Shown here piece by piece: positions 11,853 through 21,031 of a DNA stretch of 64,000 nt. Both the position numbers and the translations under genes were made by a program. Position 1 is the stretch's first letter. Each line of letters starts with the position of its first letter. Under the pieces are notes generated by a model. The model had not been told where the DNA came from. It did not search any database and saw nothing but the letters and a program-made list of their open reading frames with translations. Source of the DNA: Azonexaceae bacterium (lineage in GTDB: Bacteria > Pseudomonadota > Gammaproteobacteria > Burkholderiales > Rhodocyclaceae); contig SSSZ01000077.1 in NCBI GenBank assembly GCA_009469675.1, positions 1 to 64,000 on the forward strand, read 5' to 3'.

Positions 11853-12964
11853 AGGCCCAGATGGTAGAACACGATGGCAAAGCTCCCGTCGACCACGACG
11901 ATGAGGACCAGGGCGCTGACCACCGCCCGCGTCGTCGAGATACCCACCGCCGCCGCCCCGCTGCCGGTCTGCAGACCGCGCAGGCAGCCGATGCCGGCGA
12001 TCACGACGCCGAAGACGCCGCATTTGAACAGGCCGGTGAACAGGTCGCTCATGCCGACCAGGGTGAACACCTCGTTGAAATAGGTCGCCAGGGGAACCTG
12101 AAAACTCAGGAGGACCAGCGCCCCGCCCGCGATGCTCACCACGTCGGCGTACACGGCGAGCAGGGGCGTTACCGCCAGGGCCGCCAGCACCCGCGTCACC
12201 ACCAGAAACCGTACGGGATCGAAACCGAAGGTGGAAAGCGCGTCGATCTCCTCATTGACCCGCATGGTGCCGATCTCGGCGGCAAAGGCGGCGCCGGAGC
12301 GGCCAGCCAGGAGAATGGCCGTCATCAGGGGCGCCAGTTCGCGCACCATGGAAATGCCGATCAGGTCGGCGACATAAACCTCGGCACCGAACTGGCGCAT
12401 GGCGACCGCCGATTGGTAGGCGAGGATGACGCCGAGGATGAAGGCCACCAGGGTAACGATGGGAAGCGCATTGACCCCGGCTTCCTCGGCGATGGCCAGG
12501 GCGTCGCCCCAGCGCACCCGGCCCGGGCTGCGGGCCGCCGCGGCGAGGGCCCGCCCGGCCTCGCCGATAAAGGCGACCTGGGTCTTGAGGTCGGCCGCCA
12601 GTTCGAGGGAGGCGAGGCCGATGCGATGCAGGAGCGAATCGTCCACCACCGGCCGCACCAGGGGCTGGCGAAACTGCTCGACGTCGAACTGGGCGAGCAG
12701 GCGATCGAAGCGCTCGGCCAGACCGACGATGCGCACCGCCGCCTCGGCCGGCCGCTCCTGGCGCAGCAGATCGACGAGAAAAGCCAGCCCGGCGCCGTCG
12801 CAGTACTCAACGCCGGCCGCGTCGACCACCACCGCCCTGCCGCTCTGGGCGGCCAGGGCGGCCCGCGCCTCGGGCCACAGCGGCGCCACGCCGGCGGCGT
12901 CGAGGCGGCCGCCGAGCACCAGCCGGAGTTCCGGCCCCGTCGCCGAAATTTCAAGATTTGCCAT
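11849..12964 (-). CDS. MCE-system permease with fused N-terminal STAS domain (MlaB-MlaE fusion)
   Basis: A 371-residue protein. Residues 1 to about 95 form a STAS domain like MlaB, with [19 protein letters not shown] as the strand-helix around the usual Ser/Thr site. The rest is an MlaE/YrbE permease with several membrane helices and the conserved ...[16 protein letters not shown] motif. In E. coli MlaB and MlaE are separate proteins; here they are one chain. The ATG at 12962-12964 begins the STAS domain ([10 protein letters not shown]). A much longer in-frame upstream extension is antisense to the next gene and was rejected. It is the first gene of the operon. Confidence 0.9.
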   Translation of the reverse strand: MANLEISATGPELRLVLGGRLDAAGVAPLWPEARAALAAQSGRAVVVDAAGVEYCDGAGLAFLVDLLRQERPAEAAVRIVGLAERFDRLLAQFDVEQFRQPLVRPVVDDSLLHRIGLASLELAADLKTQVAFIGEAGRALAAAARSPGRVRWGDALAIAEEAGVNALPIVTLVAFILGVILAYQSAVAMRQFGAEVYVADLIGISMVRELAPLMTAILLAGRSGAAFAAEIGTMRVNEEIDALSTFGFDPVRFLVVTRVLAALAVTPLLAVYADVVSIAGGALVLLSFQVPLATYFNEVFTLVGMSDLFTGLFKCGVFGVVIAGIGCLRGLQTGSGAAAVGISTTRAVVSALVLIVVVDGSFAIVFYHLGL

Positions 12965-13006
12965 CCCGGCATGATAATGGGAAGCATCCGACCCCGCACC
13001 CCCGCC

Positions 13007-13936
13007 GTGAAGCTCTTCTACTCCGACATCTTCGTCCTGCCCCTGCCCGCCGGCCACCGCTTTCCCATGGAAAAATATTCCCGGTTGCGGGCCGTCCTGG
13101 CGGAAAGCGGCGAATTTTCCGCCGCCGATTTCCACCTTCCCGAACCGGCCGACGACGCCACCCTGGCCCGTGCCCACGACCCGGACTACATCCGGCGCGT
13201 CGCCGCCGGGCGTTTGAGCGAGCGGGAACAAAAAGCCATCGGTTTTCCCTGGAGCGCCGCCATGGTCGAACGCTCCCGCCGCTCCGCCGGCGCCACCCTG
13301 GGCGCCTGCCGGGCCGCCCTGGCCGATGGCGTCGCCGCCAACCTGGCGGGCGGCACCCACCATGCCCACCGGGACCGGGGGGAAGGCTTCTGCGTCTTCA
13401 ACGACGCCGCCGTCGCCGCCCGCGCCCTGCAGGCCGAGGGCCGCGTCCGCCGGGTGCTGGTGGTCGATTGCGACGTGCATCAGGGCAACGGCACCGCCAC
13501 CATCCTGGCCGGCGACGACAGCATCTACACCTTCTCCATCCACGGCGCCCGCAACTTCCCTTTTGCCAAGGCGGAAAGCGACCTCGACATCGAGCTTCCC
13601 GACGGCTGCGGCGATTGCGCCTACCTCGCCCGCCTCGACTGGGGTCTCGGCACCGCCTTCGACAGCGCCCGCCCCGACTTCGTCATCTACCTGGCCGGCG
13701 CCGACCCCTACCGGGACGACCGCTTCGGGCGGCTGGCGCTGACTTTCGCAGGGTTGGCCGAACGGGACCGCCGGGTGCTCGAACGCTGCCGGCAACACGG
13801 CCTGCCCGTGGCCCTCGCCATGGCCGGCGGGTATGCACGGCAGATCGACGACACGGTACGCATCCACGCCGCCACGATTCAGATTGCCAAGGGCATAATG
13901 GAGCCTTCACGATCACCGGCGAGGTTCACCCCATGA
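13007..13936 (+). CDS. Histone deacetylase / acetoin utilisation family protein
   Basis: A 309-residue zinc hydrolase of the HDAC/AcuC/amidohydrolase superfamily. The charge-relay [19 protein letters not shown] and zinc ligands in [10 protein letters not shown] (Asp, His) and ADPYRDD (Asp) are intact. The substrate is unknown: acetylated proteins, polyamines or small amides are all possible. GTG at 13007 gives the family-like start VKLFYSD; an ATG at 12977 would add 10 residues. It is divergent from the MCE operon and overlaps the next gene by 4 bases. The Pat-type acetyltransferase at 47.1 kb is a possible counterpart, but that is only inference. Confidence 0.88.
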   Translation: MKLFYSDIFVLPLPAGHRFPMEKYSRLRAVLAESGEFSAADFHLPEPADDATLARAHDPDYIRRVAAGRLSEREQKAIGFPWSAAMVERSRRSAGATLGACRAALADGVAANLAGGTHHAHRDRGEGFCVFNDAAVAARALQAEGRVRRVLVVDCDVHQGNGTATILAGDDSIYTFSIHGARNFPFAKAESDLDIELPDGCGDCAYLARLDWGLGTAFDSARPDFVIYLAGADPYRDDRFGRLALTFAGLAERDRRVLERCRQHGLPVALAMAGGYARQIDDTVRIHAATIQIAKGIMEPSRSPARFTP

Positions 13937-14331
13937 CCCTGCGCATCGTCCGCCTCGGTACCCCCCGCGCCCCCGACGAAGGGCTGCGCCTCGGCACGGT
14001 GCGCCGGCCGCCCCGGGGCGTGCCCAAAGCCGAGTTCGCCTCGGGCAACTGGTACGACGTCTGGTACCCCAACCTGGCGCCCAGCGCCGAACTGGTCAAA
14101 GCAGCCCTGGCCGCCGGGACCGACGCCGAATGGGCCGCCTTCGCCAAGGCTTTCCGGGCCGAAATGGCGGTGCCGGAAGCCGCCCGCAGCCTCGAACTGC
14201 TCGCCGCCTTCTCCCACCGGACCAATTTTTCCCTGGGCTGTTATTGCGCCGACGAGACCCGTTGCCACCGTTCCATCCTGCGGGCACTGCTGGCGGAAAA
14301 AGGGGCGGCGATGGAAAATTCGCCGGGTTGA
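13933..14331 (+). CDS. DUF488 family protein
   Basis: A 132-residue DUF488-like protein. The conserved [11 protein letters not shown] and the C-terminal [14 protein letters not shown] motif with three cysteines are visible. The function of the family is unknown. The ATG overlaps the stop of the deacetylase gene (ATGA), so the two are translated together. Confidence 0.85.
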   Translation: MTLRIVRLGTPRAPDEGLRLGTVRRPPRGVPKAEFASGNWYDVWYPNLAPSAELVKAALAAGTDAEWAAFAKAFRAEMAVPEAARSLELLAAFSHRTNFSLGCYCADETRCHRSILRALLAEKGAAMENSPG

Positions 14332-14389
14332 GCACCGACCGGCGCATTTCTTGTCCAACCCCGGCCGCCCTTCCCGTTAGAATTTCGTC

Positions 14390-15871
14390 ATGACCGCTCT
14401 CTACCGTAGCCCTGCCCTGCGCGAAATCGAAACCGCCGCTGCCGCATCGCCGCTCATGCAGCGGGCCGGCGCCGCCGCTGCCGCCTGGGCGGCGGAATTG
14501 GCGGTGGATCGCAACCTGCCGCTGCTGCTCCTGGCCGGCCCCGGCAACAATGGCGGCGATGCCTTCGAGGCGGCCAGCCTCCTGCGGCAGCGTTTCTTCG
14601 ACGTCCGCCTCGCCTTCGCCGGCGATCCGGAAAAGCTTCCCGCCGCTGCCCGGGCCGCCCACCGGCGCTTCGTCGCCGGCGGCGGCACCTGTCTCGCCGC
14701 GATTCCCGAGGTTTCCCGCTGGGGGCTGATGGTCGACGGCCTTTTCGGCATCGGGCTGGCCCGCGCCCCGGCCGGCCACTACGCCGACTGGATCGCCGCC
14801 GCCAACGCCCTGGCCCGGCGGGACCGCTGCCCGCTTCTCGCCCTCGACTGCCCTTCCGGCCTCGATGCCGATACCGGCAGCGCCTTCGCCCCGGCCATCG
14901 CCGCCACCCACACCCTGACCTTCATCGCCGCCAAGCCCGGCCTCTTCACCGGCGAAGGCCCGGACCACTGCGGCATCCTGCAGGTCGCCCCGCTGGCCCT
15001 GGACGCAGCGGCGTTCCCGTCCCCCGACGGCGGCCTGATTGAGCGTGCCGGCTTCGCCGCCTACCTGCAGCCCCGCCGCGCCAACAGCCACAAGGGCAGC
15101 TTCGGCAGCGCCGGCGTCGTCGGCGGCGCCCATTCCATGCTCGGCGCCGCCTTCCTGGCCGGGCGGGCGGCCCTCCATCTGGGTGCGGGGCGGGTCTATG
15201 TCGGCCTCCTCGACGCCTACGCGCCGTCGATCGACCTGCTGCAACCCGAACTGATGTTGCGCAAACCTGAAGGCGTGCTCGAAGCCGGACTCAGCGCCCT
15301 GGCCTGCGGCCCGGGGCTGGGCAACAGCCTGCAGGCCAACGAAATCCTCGACCGCGCCCTGGGCCTTGATTTGCCCCTCATCCTCGACGCCGACGCCCTC
15401 AACCTGGTTTCCTACGAAACGGCCATGCAGGCCACCGTCGCCGCCCGCACCGCCCCGACCCTGCTCACCCCCCACCCGGTCGAAGCGGCCCGCCTTCTCG
15501 ACTGCGACGTAGCCGAGATCCAGGCCGACCGCATCCGGGCGGCCACCGAGCTGGCCTGGCGCTTCGACAGCCACGTCGCCTTGAAGGGCTGCGGCACCGT
15601 CGTCGCGTCGCCGGCCAGTGCCTGGCGGATCAACACCACGGGCAACCCCGGCCTGGCCTCGGCGGGCAGCGGCGACGTCCTGACCGGCATCACCCTGGCG
15701 CTGCTCGCCCAGGGCTGGCCGCCCGATCTGGCGCTGCAGGGCGCCGTCCATCTCCACGGCGCCGCCGCCGACGCCCTGGTCGCCCAGGGCATCGGCCCGG
15801 TCGGCCTGACCGCCGGGGAGATCGTCGGCGCCGCCCGCCAGGTCTTCAACCGCTGGATCGATGAGCGCTGA
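14390..15871 (+). CDS. nnr: Bifunctional NAD(P)H-hydrate epimerase / ADP-dependent dehydratase
   Basis: A 493-residue fusion that repairs damaged NAD(P)H. The N-terminal half is the YjeF_N epimerase with GPGNNGGDAFEAA (around residue 48). The C-terminal half is the ribokinase-like NnrD dehydratase with GGAHSMLGAAFLAGRAAL, LTPHPVEAARLL and SAGSGDVLTGI. The N-terminus is slightly short, but the sequence begins with the expected LREIE helix. Its 3' end overlaps the transporter gene by 11 bases. Confidence 0.95.
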   Translation: MTALYRSPALREIETAAAASPLMQRAGAAAAAWAAELAVDRNLPLLLLAGPGNNGGDAFEAASLLRQRFFDVRLAFAGDPEKLPAAARAAHRRFVAGGGTCLAAIPEVSRWGLMVDGLFGIGLARAPAGHYADWIAAANALARRDRCPLLALDCPSGLDADTGSAFAPAIAATHTLTFIAAKPGLFTGEGPDHCGILQVAPLALDAAAFPSPDGGLIERAGFAAYLQPRRANSHKGSFGSAGVVGGAHSMLGAAFLAGRAALHLGAGRVYVGLLDAYAPSIDLLQPELMLRKPEGVLEAGLSALACGPGLGNSLQANEILDRALGLDLPLILDADALNLVSYETAMQATVAARTAPTLLTPHPVEAARLLDCDVAEIQADRIRAATELAWRFDSHVALKGCGTVVASPASAWRINTTGNPGLASAGSGDVLTGITLALLAQGWPPDLALQGAVHLHGAAADALVAQGIGPVGLTAGEIVGAARQVFNRWIDER

Positions 15872-16745
15872 GCAGCGTCCCCTGCGGGGGATGCTGCTGC
15901 TCCTCGGGTCGCTGTTCTTTTTCGCCGCCCTCGACGCGACGGCCAAATACCTGGCCCAGCGCTACAGCGTGCCGCTTCTGGTCTGGGCGCGTTACCTCGT
16001 CCATTGCCTGCTCATGGCGGTTTTTCTCGGCCCCCACCAGGGCCGCCGCCTCGTCGCCACCGGCCGGCCCCGCCGGCAGATCGTGCGCGGCCTGCTGCTC
16101 GTCGGCTGTACCGGCTTCGGCATCGCCGCCCTGGCCCGCATGCCCCTGGCGGAAACGACGGCAGTGGCCTTCACGGCGCCCCTCATGGTCGCCCTCCTGG
16201 CCGGCCCCTGGCTCGGGGAACGGCTTTCCGCCGGACGCTGGCTGGCTGTCCTGGCCGGTTTCGGCGGCGTTCTCCTGATCGCCCGGCCGGGGGGCGCGGT
16301 GACCGTGGACGGCATCGCCCTGGCCCTGCTCGCCGCCGCCTGTTACGCCGCCTACCAGATCCTCACCCGCCAGCTCGCCGCCACCGAAGGGACGGTGACC
16401 CTGGTCTTCTACACCGCCCTGGTCGGAACCGTCGCCATGAGCCTGGCGCTTCCCTTCTTCTGGCGGGACATCGCCCAGGTCGCCCCGGGCGACGCCTGGC
16501 TCATCGCCGCCCTCGGCGTTCTCGGCGGCAGCGGCCATTTCCTGCTCACCCGCGCCTTCCGCCACGCCCCGGCCTCGACCCTTTCGCCCTTCATCTACGT
16601 CCAGCTCGTCTGGGCGACAGTGCTCGGCGCGGCGGTTTTCGGCCAGTGGCCGGACTGGGTTTCCGCCTTCGGCATGGCGGCCATCGTCACCTGCGGCCTT
16701 TGGCTCGCGGTCGATGCCCGTCGGGCCAGCCGCCTGCTAACGTAG
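15861..16745 (+). CDS. DMT-superfamily (EamA) transporter
   Basis: A 294-residue inner-membrane protein with about ten hydrophobic helices in two EamA repeats. The first repeat begins near residue 10 and the second near residue 145 (ALLAAACYAAYQILTR). It is a drug/metabolite transporter whose substrate cannot be told from sequence. It starts inside the end of the Nnr gene. It is convergent with the GltB-like gene, overlapping it by 9 bases. Confidence 0.9.
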   Translation: MSAEQRPLRGMLLLLGSLFFFAALDATAKYLAQRYSVPLLVWARYLVHCLLMAVFLGPHQGRRLVATGRPRRQIVRGLLLVGCTGFGIAALARMPLAETTAVAFTAPLMVALLAGPWLGERLSAGRWLAVLAGFGGVLLIARPGGAVTVDGIALALLAAACYAAYQILTRQLAATEGTVTLVFYTALVGTVAMSLALPFFWRDIAQVAPGDAWLIAALGVLGGSGHFLLTRAFRHAPASTLSPFIYVQLVWATVLGAAVFGQWPDWVSAFGMAAIVTCGLWLAVDARRASRLLT

Positions 16746-18209
16746 CGGCGGATAGGGGTAGAGGCGGTTCAGGGCCTCGCTGTGGCCGCTGATCTGCATG
16801 ATGCGCACATGCTCCCGGCGGAACTCCCGGGCGTGCTTGAGGCCGCAAGAATGGGCGATCATGTCGATCTCCTTGTTCATGTTGCGGCAATAGGCGGCGA
16901 CGCGCTCGGCCTTGTCCTCGACGACGAGGCCGCGCTGCAGGCGCGGGTCGTGGGTGGTGATGCCGGTGGGGCAGGTGTTCTGATGGCAGCGTAGCGCCTG
17001 GATGCAGCCCAGGGAGAACATGAAGCCCCGGGCCGTATTGACGAAATCGGCGCCGCAGGCGAGCGCCCAGGCGGCCTTGGCGGGGGTCACCAGCTTGCCG
17101 GCGGCGATCACCCGGATGCGCTCGCGCAACCCGGATTCGATGAGGCTGTCCACCACCCGCGGCAGGGCTTCCAGGATGGACAGGGCCATGTGGTCGGCCA
17201 GGGCCTGGGGGGCCGCGCCGGAACCGCCTTCGCCGCCGTCGATGGCGAGAAAGTCGGGGGCGGCGTGCAGGCCGCGGCGGTTCACCGCCTCCACCAGTTC
17301 GTGCATGAACTGCCAGCCGCCGATGGCCGTCTTGATGCCGACCGGCTTGCCGGTGATTTCCCGCACCCATTCGACCATGTCGAGCAACTGGTCCATATTG
17401 CCGGTTTCGGGATGGCGGTTGGGCGAGAAGGAATCGCGACCACAGGGAATGCCCCGGATGCGGGCGATTTCCTCGGTCACCTTGGCCGCCGGCAGGACGC
17501 CGCCCTTGCCCGGCTTGGCCCCCTGGGAAAGCTTGATCTCGAAGGCGCCGATGGCGTCGTGGGCGGCCAGTTCGCGGAGTCGCACCGGATCGAGGCGGCC
17601 CTCGCCGTCGCGCACCCCGTATTTGGCCGTGCCGATCTGAAAGATGACGTCGCAGCCGCCTTCCAGGTGGTAGGGCGACAGGCCGCCCTCGCCGGTATCC
17701 ATCCAGCACCCGGCCAGGGCCGCCCCGCGGGAAAGCGCCTGCACCGCCGGTTTGGAGATGGCGCCGAAGCTCATGCCGCTGACGTTGACCAGGGAGCGGC
17801 CGACGAAGGGCTTGCCGCTGTAGCCCTCGCCGATGGCCAGCGGCGGCGTGGGCAGGCGTTCGGCTTCGAGGACGGCGAAGGGCGCATTGACGAAGAGCAG
17901 CGCCCCGGGCTGGTGGATGTCGTAGGTCGAGCCGAAACCGAGCATGCCGCCCTCGTCCTTGGCCAGGCGATAGACCCAGGCCCGGGTGGCGCGGTTGAAG
18001 GGCATTTCCTCGCGGTCGCCGAGAAAGAAATACTGGCGGAAATACTCGCCCAGATGCTCGAAGAAGAAGCGCAGATGCCCGACAATCGGGTAGTTGCGCA
18101 GCACCGTATGGCGCTTCTGGGTGATGTCGCGGACGTACCAATAGACGAGCAGCAGGGCGAAAACCAGGGCAATGAAGACGCCCAGACCGACGTGGAACAC
18201 GCTCATCAT
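16737..18209 (-). CDS. FMN-binding glutamate synthase family protein
   Basis: A 490-residue protein with one N-terminal membrane helix (about residues 5-26) and a GltB-like FMN-binding TIM barrel. Recognisable elements are SGMSFGAIS, KLSQGAKPGKGG, the glycine loop IDGGEGGSGAAP, and a cysteine cluster CIQALRCHQNTCPTG that fits the 3Fe-4S ligands of glutamate synthase. The glutaminase domain is absent, so it is not classical GOGAT. The physiological reaction of these membrane-anchored proteins is not established. GGGAGG lies 7 bases before the ATG. Confidence 0.9.
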   Translation of the reverse strand: MMSVFHVGLGVFIALVFALLLVYWYVRDITQKRHTVLRNYPIVGHLRFFFEHLGEYFRQYFFLGDREEMPFNRATRAWVYRLAKDEGGMLGFGSTYDIHQPGALLFVNAPFAVLEAERLPTPPLAIGEGYSGKPFVGRSLVNVSGMSFGAISKPAVQALSRGAALAGCWMDTGEGGLSPYHLEGGCDVIFQIGTAKYGVRDGEGRLDPVRLRELAAHDAIGAFEIKLSQGAKPGKGGVLPAAKVTEEIARIRGIPCGRDSFSPNRHPETGNMDQLLDMVEWVREITGKPVGIKTAIGGWQFMHELVEAVNRRGLHAAPDFLAIDGGEGGSGAAPQALADHMALSILEALPRVVDSLIESGLRERIRVIAAGKLVTPAKAAWALACGADFVNTARGFMFSLGCIQALRCHQNTCPTGITTHDPRLQRGLVVEDKAERVAAYCRNMNKEIDMIAHSCGLKHAREFRREHVRIMQISGHSEALNRLYPYPPLR

Positions 18210-18210
18210 G

Positions 18211-18238
18211 TTCGACCTCCCTCTTCCGGCGGTACAAT
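18211..18238 (+). promoter_or_regulatory. Putative nadC promoter
   Basis: TTCGAC (18211-18216) and TACAAT (18233-18238) are spaced by 16 bases, about 39 bases before the nadC start, in the 67-base gap between divergent genes. The -10 is good and the -35 moderate. Confidence 0.45.
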
Positions 18239-18276
18239 GCGCGCCTTAGCCGCTAGCATGAACGTTCGAGAGAGCC

Positions 18277-19140
18277 ATGTCCATCGAGTTCCCCTACCCC
18301 TTAGCCCCCGAAATCGCCCGCAACGTCGCCGCTGCGCTGGACGAAGACATCGGCCCCGGCGACCTCACTGCCGAACTGGTCCCCTACGGCCGCCGGGCGC
18401 AGGCCACGGTGATCTCGCGGGAACCGGGCGTGCTCTGCGGCGCGGCCTGGTTCGAATTGTGCCTCCTCAAGCTCGACCCGGAGGCCCGGGTCGCCTGGAG
18501 CGCCGAGGACGGCGATCGCATCGCCCCCAACCAGGTACTGTGCCGAATCGAAGGCAACGCCCGCGCCCTCCTTTCGGCCGAACGCAGCGCCCTCAATTTT
18601 CTCCAGCTCCTCTCCGGCGTCGCCACCAAGGCCCGCCGCTACGCCGACGCCCTGGCCGGCACCAAGGCGCAGGTGGTCGATACCCGCAAGACCCTGCCGG
18701 GACTGCGCATCGCCCAAAAATACGCCGTCCGCTGCGGCGGCGGCGGCAACCACCGGCTGGCCCTGTGGGACGCCATCCTCATCAAGGAAAACCACATCCT
18801 CGCCGCGGGCGGCATCGCCGAGGCCCTGGAAGAAGCGCGCCGCGCCGCCGATCGTGCCGGCGAGCGCTGTCGGTTCATCCAGATCGAGGTGGAAAACCTC
18901 GCCGAACTCGAGTCCGCCCTGGCGGCCGGCGCCACCATGATCCTCCTCGACAACTTCAGCCTCGACCTGCTGCGCCAGGCGGCCGAAATCAACGCCGGGC
19001 GGGCCATTCTCGAAGCCTCGGGCAACGTCACCCTGGAAACCATCCGCGCCATCGCCGAAACCGGCGTGGACCGGATTTCGGTGGGCAGCCTGACCAAGGA
19101 CGTCCAGGCCCTCGACCTGTCGATGCGCTTTGTCGGCTAA
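18277..19140 (+). CDS. nadC: Nicotinate-nucleotide pyrophosphorylase (carboxylating)
   Basis: A 287-residue quinolinate phosphoribosyltransferase that makes nicotinate mononucleotide from quinolinate and PRPP in de novo NAD synthesis. Hallmarks are EDIGPGDLT, ERSALNFLQLLSG, DTRKTLPGLR, KYAVRCGGGGNHR, LIKENH and the C-terminal LLDNFS and ISVGSLT. No other nad gene is nearby. The stop codon abuts the first copy of a dispersed palindromic repeat. Confidence 0.97.
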   Translation: MSIEFPYPLAPEIARNVAAALDEDIGPGDLTAELVPYGRRAQATVISREPGVLCGAAWFELCLLKLDPEARVAWSAEDGDRIAPNQVLCRIEGNARALLSAERSALNFLQLLSGVATKARRYADALAGTKAQVVDTRKTLPGLRIAQKYAVRCGGGGNHRLALWDAILIKENHILAAGGIAEALEEARRAADRAGERCRFIQIEVENLAELESALAAGATMILLDNFSLDLLRQAAEINAGRAILEASGNVTLETIRAIAETGVDRISVGSLTKDVQALDLSMRFVG

Positions 19141-19243
19141 GACCGATTCGCTATCCAATCGGGACGCGAAGACGAACCGAAGACAGCGCGGCAGCACGGC
19201 AAGGCGAAGTCCACAACCGGTCGGTTTGCAGGCGAATTGGTAT
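19141..19243 (+). repeat. Dispersed palindromic intergenic repeat, copy A
   Basis: A 103-bp element directly after the nadC stop. It has terminal inverted repeats (ACCGATTCGC at the left, GCGAATTGGT at the right) and an internal GC-rich palindrome. It aligns almost without gaps to copy B (35896-35997) and to the reverse complement of copy C (49800-49900). See the findings. Confidence 0.85.
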
Positions 19244-19272
19244 AAGCGATGGCCGGCGGCAGGACATGGGCC

Positions 19273-19278
19273 TATAAT
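19273..19278 (+). promoter_or_regulatory. Consensus -10 box (TATAAT) upstream of the 45-residue membrane protein
   Basis: TATAAT lies 60 bases before the small gene. The -35 position reads TGGCCG and is weak. It lies about 30 bases after repeat copy A. Confidence 0.45.
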
Positions 19279-19337
19279 CGGGGTAAAGAAATCGGCCCTG
19301 GCGCCGTAATCAAAAGCTACCGCTCCCGGAGATAACA

Positions 19338-19475
19338 ATGCTCTTCGCGCTTTTCTATATCGTCGCGATCACCATCCTGATATTGCACTTCACGGGCTTT
19401 CTCGCCCGCCACAACCTGGAATGGCTGGTGCTCGTCCTGGCCGTCGCGGTCTTTCCGGCCGTCATCTACCTTTAG
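19338..19475 (+). CDS. Small 45-residue membrane protein
   Basis: An ATG at 19338 with GGAG 7 bases upstream opens a 45-codon frame ending in TAG. The product has two hydrophobic segments, about residues 2-19 (FALFYIVAITILIL) and 29-45 (LVLVLAVAVFPAVIYL), joined by a short polar turn with HFTGFLARHN. It is flanked by a TATAAT box and an intrinsic terminator, so it looks like a free-standing monocistronic gene. No family is recognised. It could be a small membrane protein that regulates a larger partner. Confidence 0.7.
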   Translation: MLFALFYIVAITILILHFTGFLARHNLEWLVLVLAVAVFPAVIYL

Positions 19476-19527
19476 CTGGCCGGGCCACCGTCAGCGCCGC
19501 GCCGCGACAGAAACTTCTGCAATAAAG

Positions 19528-19555
19528 AAGGGCAGCCCAGGCTGCCCTTTTTGTT
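19528..19555. terminator. Intrinsic terminator between the small membrane gene and thrC
   Basis: AAGGGCAGC and GCTGCCCTT pair around CCAG (19528-19549) and are followed by TTTTTGTTTT on the plus strand. It ends the small gene and may also serve thrC, which converges on it, though the T run in that direction is weaker. Confidence 0.85.
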
Positions 19556-19570
19556 TTCCCCGGCCGGGCC

Positions 19571-20998
19571 TCAGACCCGTTCGACGATGAAGCGCTTGAC
19601 CGCCTCGACGTCGGGCGCCATCACCACGACGCGTTGCGGCAGGCTCTCGATGCCCGCCAGATCGGCCGGCCGCACCGGTTCCTGGCCCAGGGCCTCGCGG
19701 ATGGTTTCTTCGAACTTGGCAGGTTGGGCGGTTTCCAGGACGACCATGGGTACGCCGGGGCGGCGGTTTTCCAGCGCCACCTTGAGGCCGTCGGCGGTGT
19801 GGGTGTCGAGCATGACGCCGTAGCGGCCGTGGGCGTAGCGGATGGTCTTGATGCGGTCGGCGTGGCTGCTCTTGCCGGAAACGAATCCGAATTCCGGCAT
19901 TTTCGCCCAGTGCGGCGTGGCGGAAAGATCGAAGGCTTCCCCCCGCTCGACCTTGGCCCAGAGTTCGCGCACGACCGCCGGGTCGCGGCCCACCAGGTCG
20001 AAGACGAAGCGCTCGAAGTTGGAGGCCTTGGAAATATCCATCGACGGGCTGGAGGTGACGCTGGTTTCGGCGGCGGTGCGCGGCCGATAGACGCCGGTGC
20101 GGAAGAACTCGTCGAGGACGTCGTTTTCGTTGGTGGCGAGCACCAGGCGGGCGATGGGCAGGCCCATCATGCGGGCGATGTGGCCGGCGCAGATGTTGCC
20201 GAAGTTGCCCGAGGGGACGGCGAAGGCCACCTCTTCGTCGTTGGACTTGGTGGCCAGGAAGTAGCCTTGGAAGTAATAGACGATCTGGGCTGCCACCCGC
20301 GCCCAGTTGATCGAATTGACGGCGCCGATCTTGTACCTGGCCTTGAAATTGGCGTCGTTGGAGACGGCCTTGACGATGTCCTGGGCGTCGTCGAACATGC
20401 CGGTGACGGCGACGTTGAAGATGTTGCCGTCCGGCAGCGAATACATCTGGGCCCGCTGGAAGGCGCTCATCTTGCCCTCCGGCGAGAGCATGAAGACCTT
20501 GACGTTGTGCTTGCCGCGCATGGCGTATTCGGCGGCGGAGCCGGTGTCGCCGGAGGTGGCGCCGAGGATGTTGATCGACTCGCCGCGCTTGTCCAGCACG
20601 TATTCAAAGAGATTGCCCAGCAACTGCATGGCCATGTCCTTGAAGGCCAGGGTCGGGCCGTTGGACAGTTCCTGGGTGTACAGGCCGTCGTCGAGCCGGG
20701 TGAGCGGCGTGATTTCCGCCGCCTTGCCGCCGTTGCGGGTATGGCAGTAGACCTCGGGGGTGTAGGTCTTGGCGACCAGGGCCTGCAAGTCGGCGGCGGG
20801 AATGTCGTCGATGAACTTGGAAAGAATGGCAAAAGCCAGATCGGCGTAAGAAAGCCCGCGCCAGGCGTCGAGTTCGGCGCGGCTGACCGGCGGATAGGAT
20901 TCCGGCAGGTAGAGGCCGCCGTCGGGCGCCAGCCCGCCGAGGAGGATGTCGCAGAAAGCTTGGGCCGGCGCGTTGCCGCGGGTCGAAATGTAACGCAT
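19571..20998 (-). CDS. thrC: Threonine synthase
   Basis: A 475-residue PLP enzyme that converts O-phosphohomoserine to threonine. The PLP lysine is K120 in NGPTLAFKDMAMQ, and the phosphate-binding GATSGDTGSAA loop follows. The start MRYISTRGN and length are typical of the long proteobacterial ThrC. In many betaproteobacteria thrC follows hom directly; here hom is more than 21 kb away (42787-44097). Confidence 0.97.
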   Translation of the reverse strand: MRYISTRGNAPAQAFCDILLGGLAPDGGLYLPESYPPVSRAELDAWRGLSYADLAFAILSKFIDDIPAADLQALVAKTYTPEVYCHTRNGGKAAEITPLTRLDDGLYTQELSNGPTLAFKDMAMQLLGNLFEYVLDKRGESINILGATSGDTGSAAEYAMRGKHNVKVFMLSPEGKMSAFQRAQMYSLPDGNIFNVAVTGMFDDAQDIVKAVSNDANFKARYKIGAVNSINWARVAAQIVYYFQGYFLATKSNDEEVAFAVPSGNFGNICAGHIARMMGLPIARLVLATNENDVLDEFFRTGVYRPRTAAETSVTSSPSMDISKASNFERFVFDLVGRDPAVVRELWAKVERGEAFDLSATPHWAKMPEFGFVSGKSSHADRIKTIRYAHGRYGVMLDTHTADGLKVALENRRPGVPMVVLETAQPAKFEETIREALGQEPVRPADLAGIESLPQRVVVMAPDVEAVKRFIVERV

Positions 20999-21031
20999 GG
21001 GGAAGAACCTGAAAGGCGAAAAGGGTGGATT

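Noticed and set aside
12965..13867. Long minus-strand extension of the STAS-permease gene across the deacetylase gene
   Set aside because: It is the antisense shadow of the HDAC-like gene, and the STAS domain begins at 12964.
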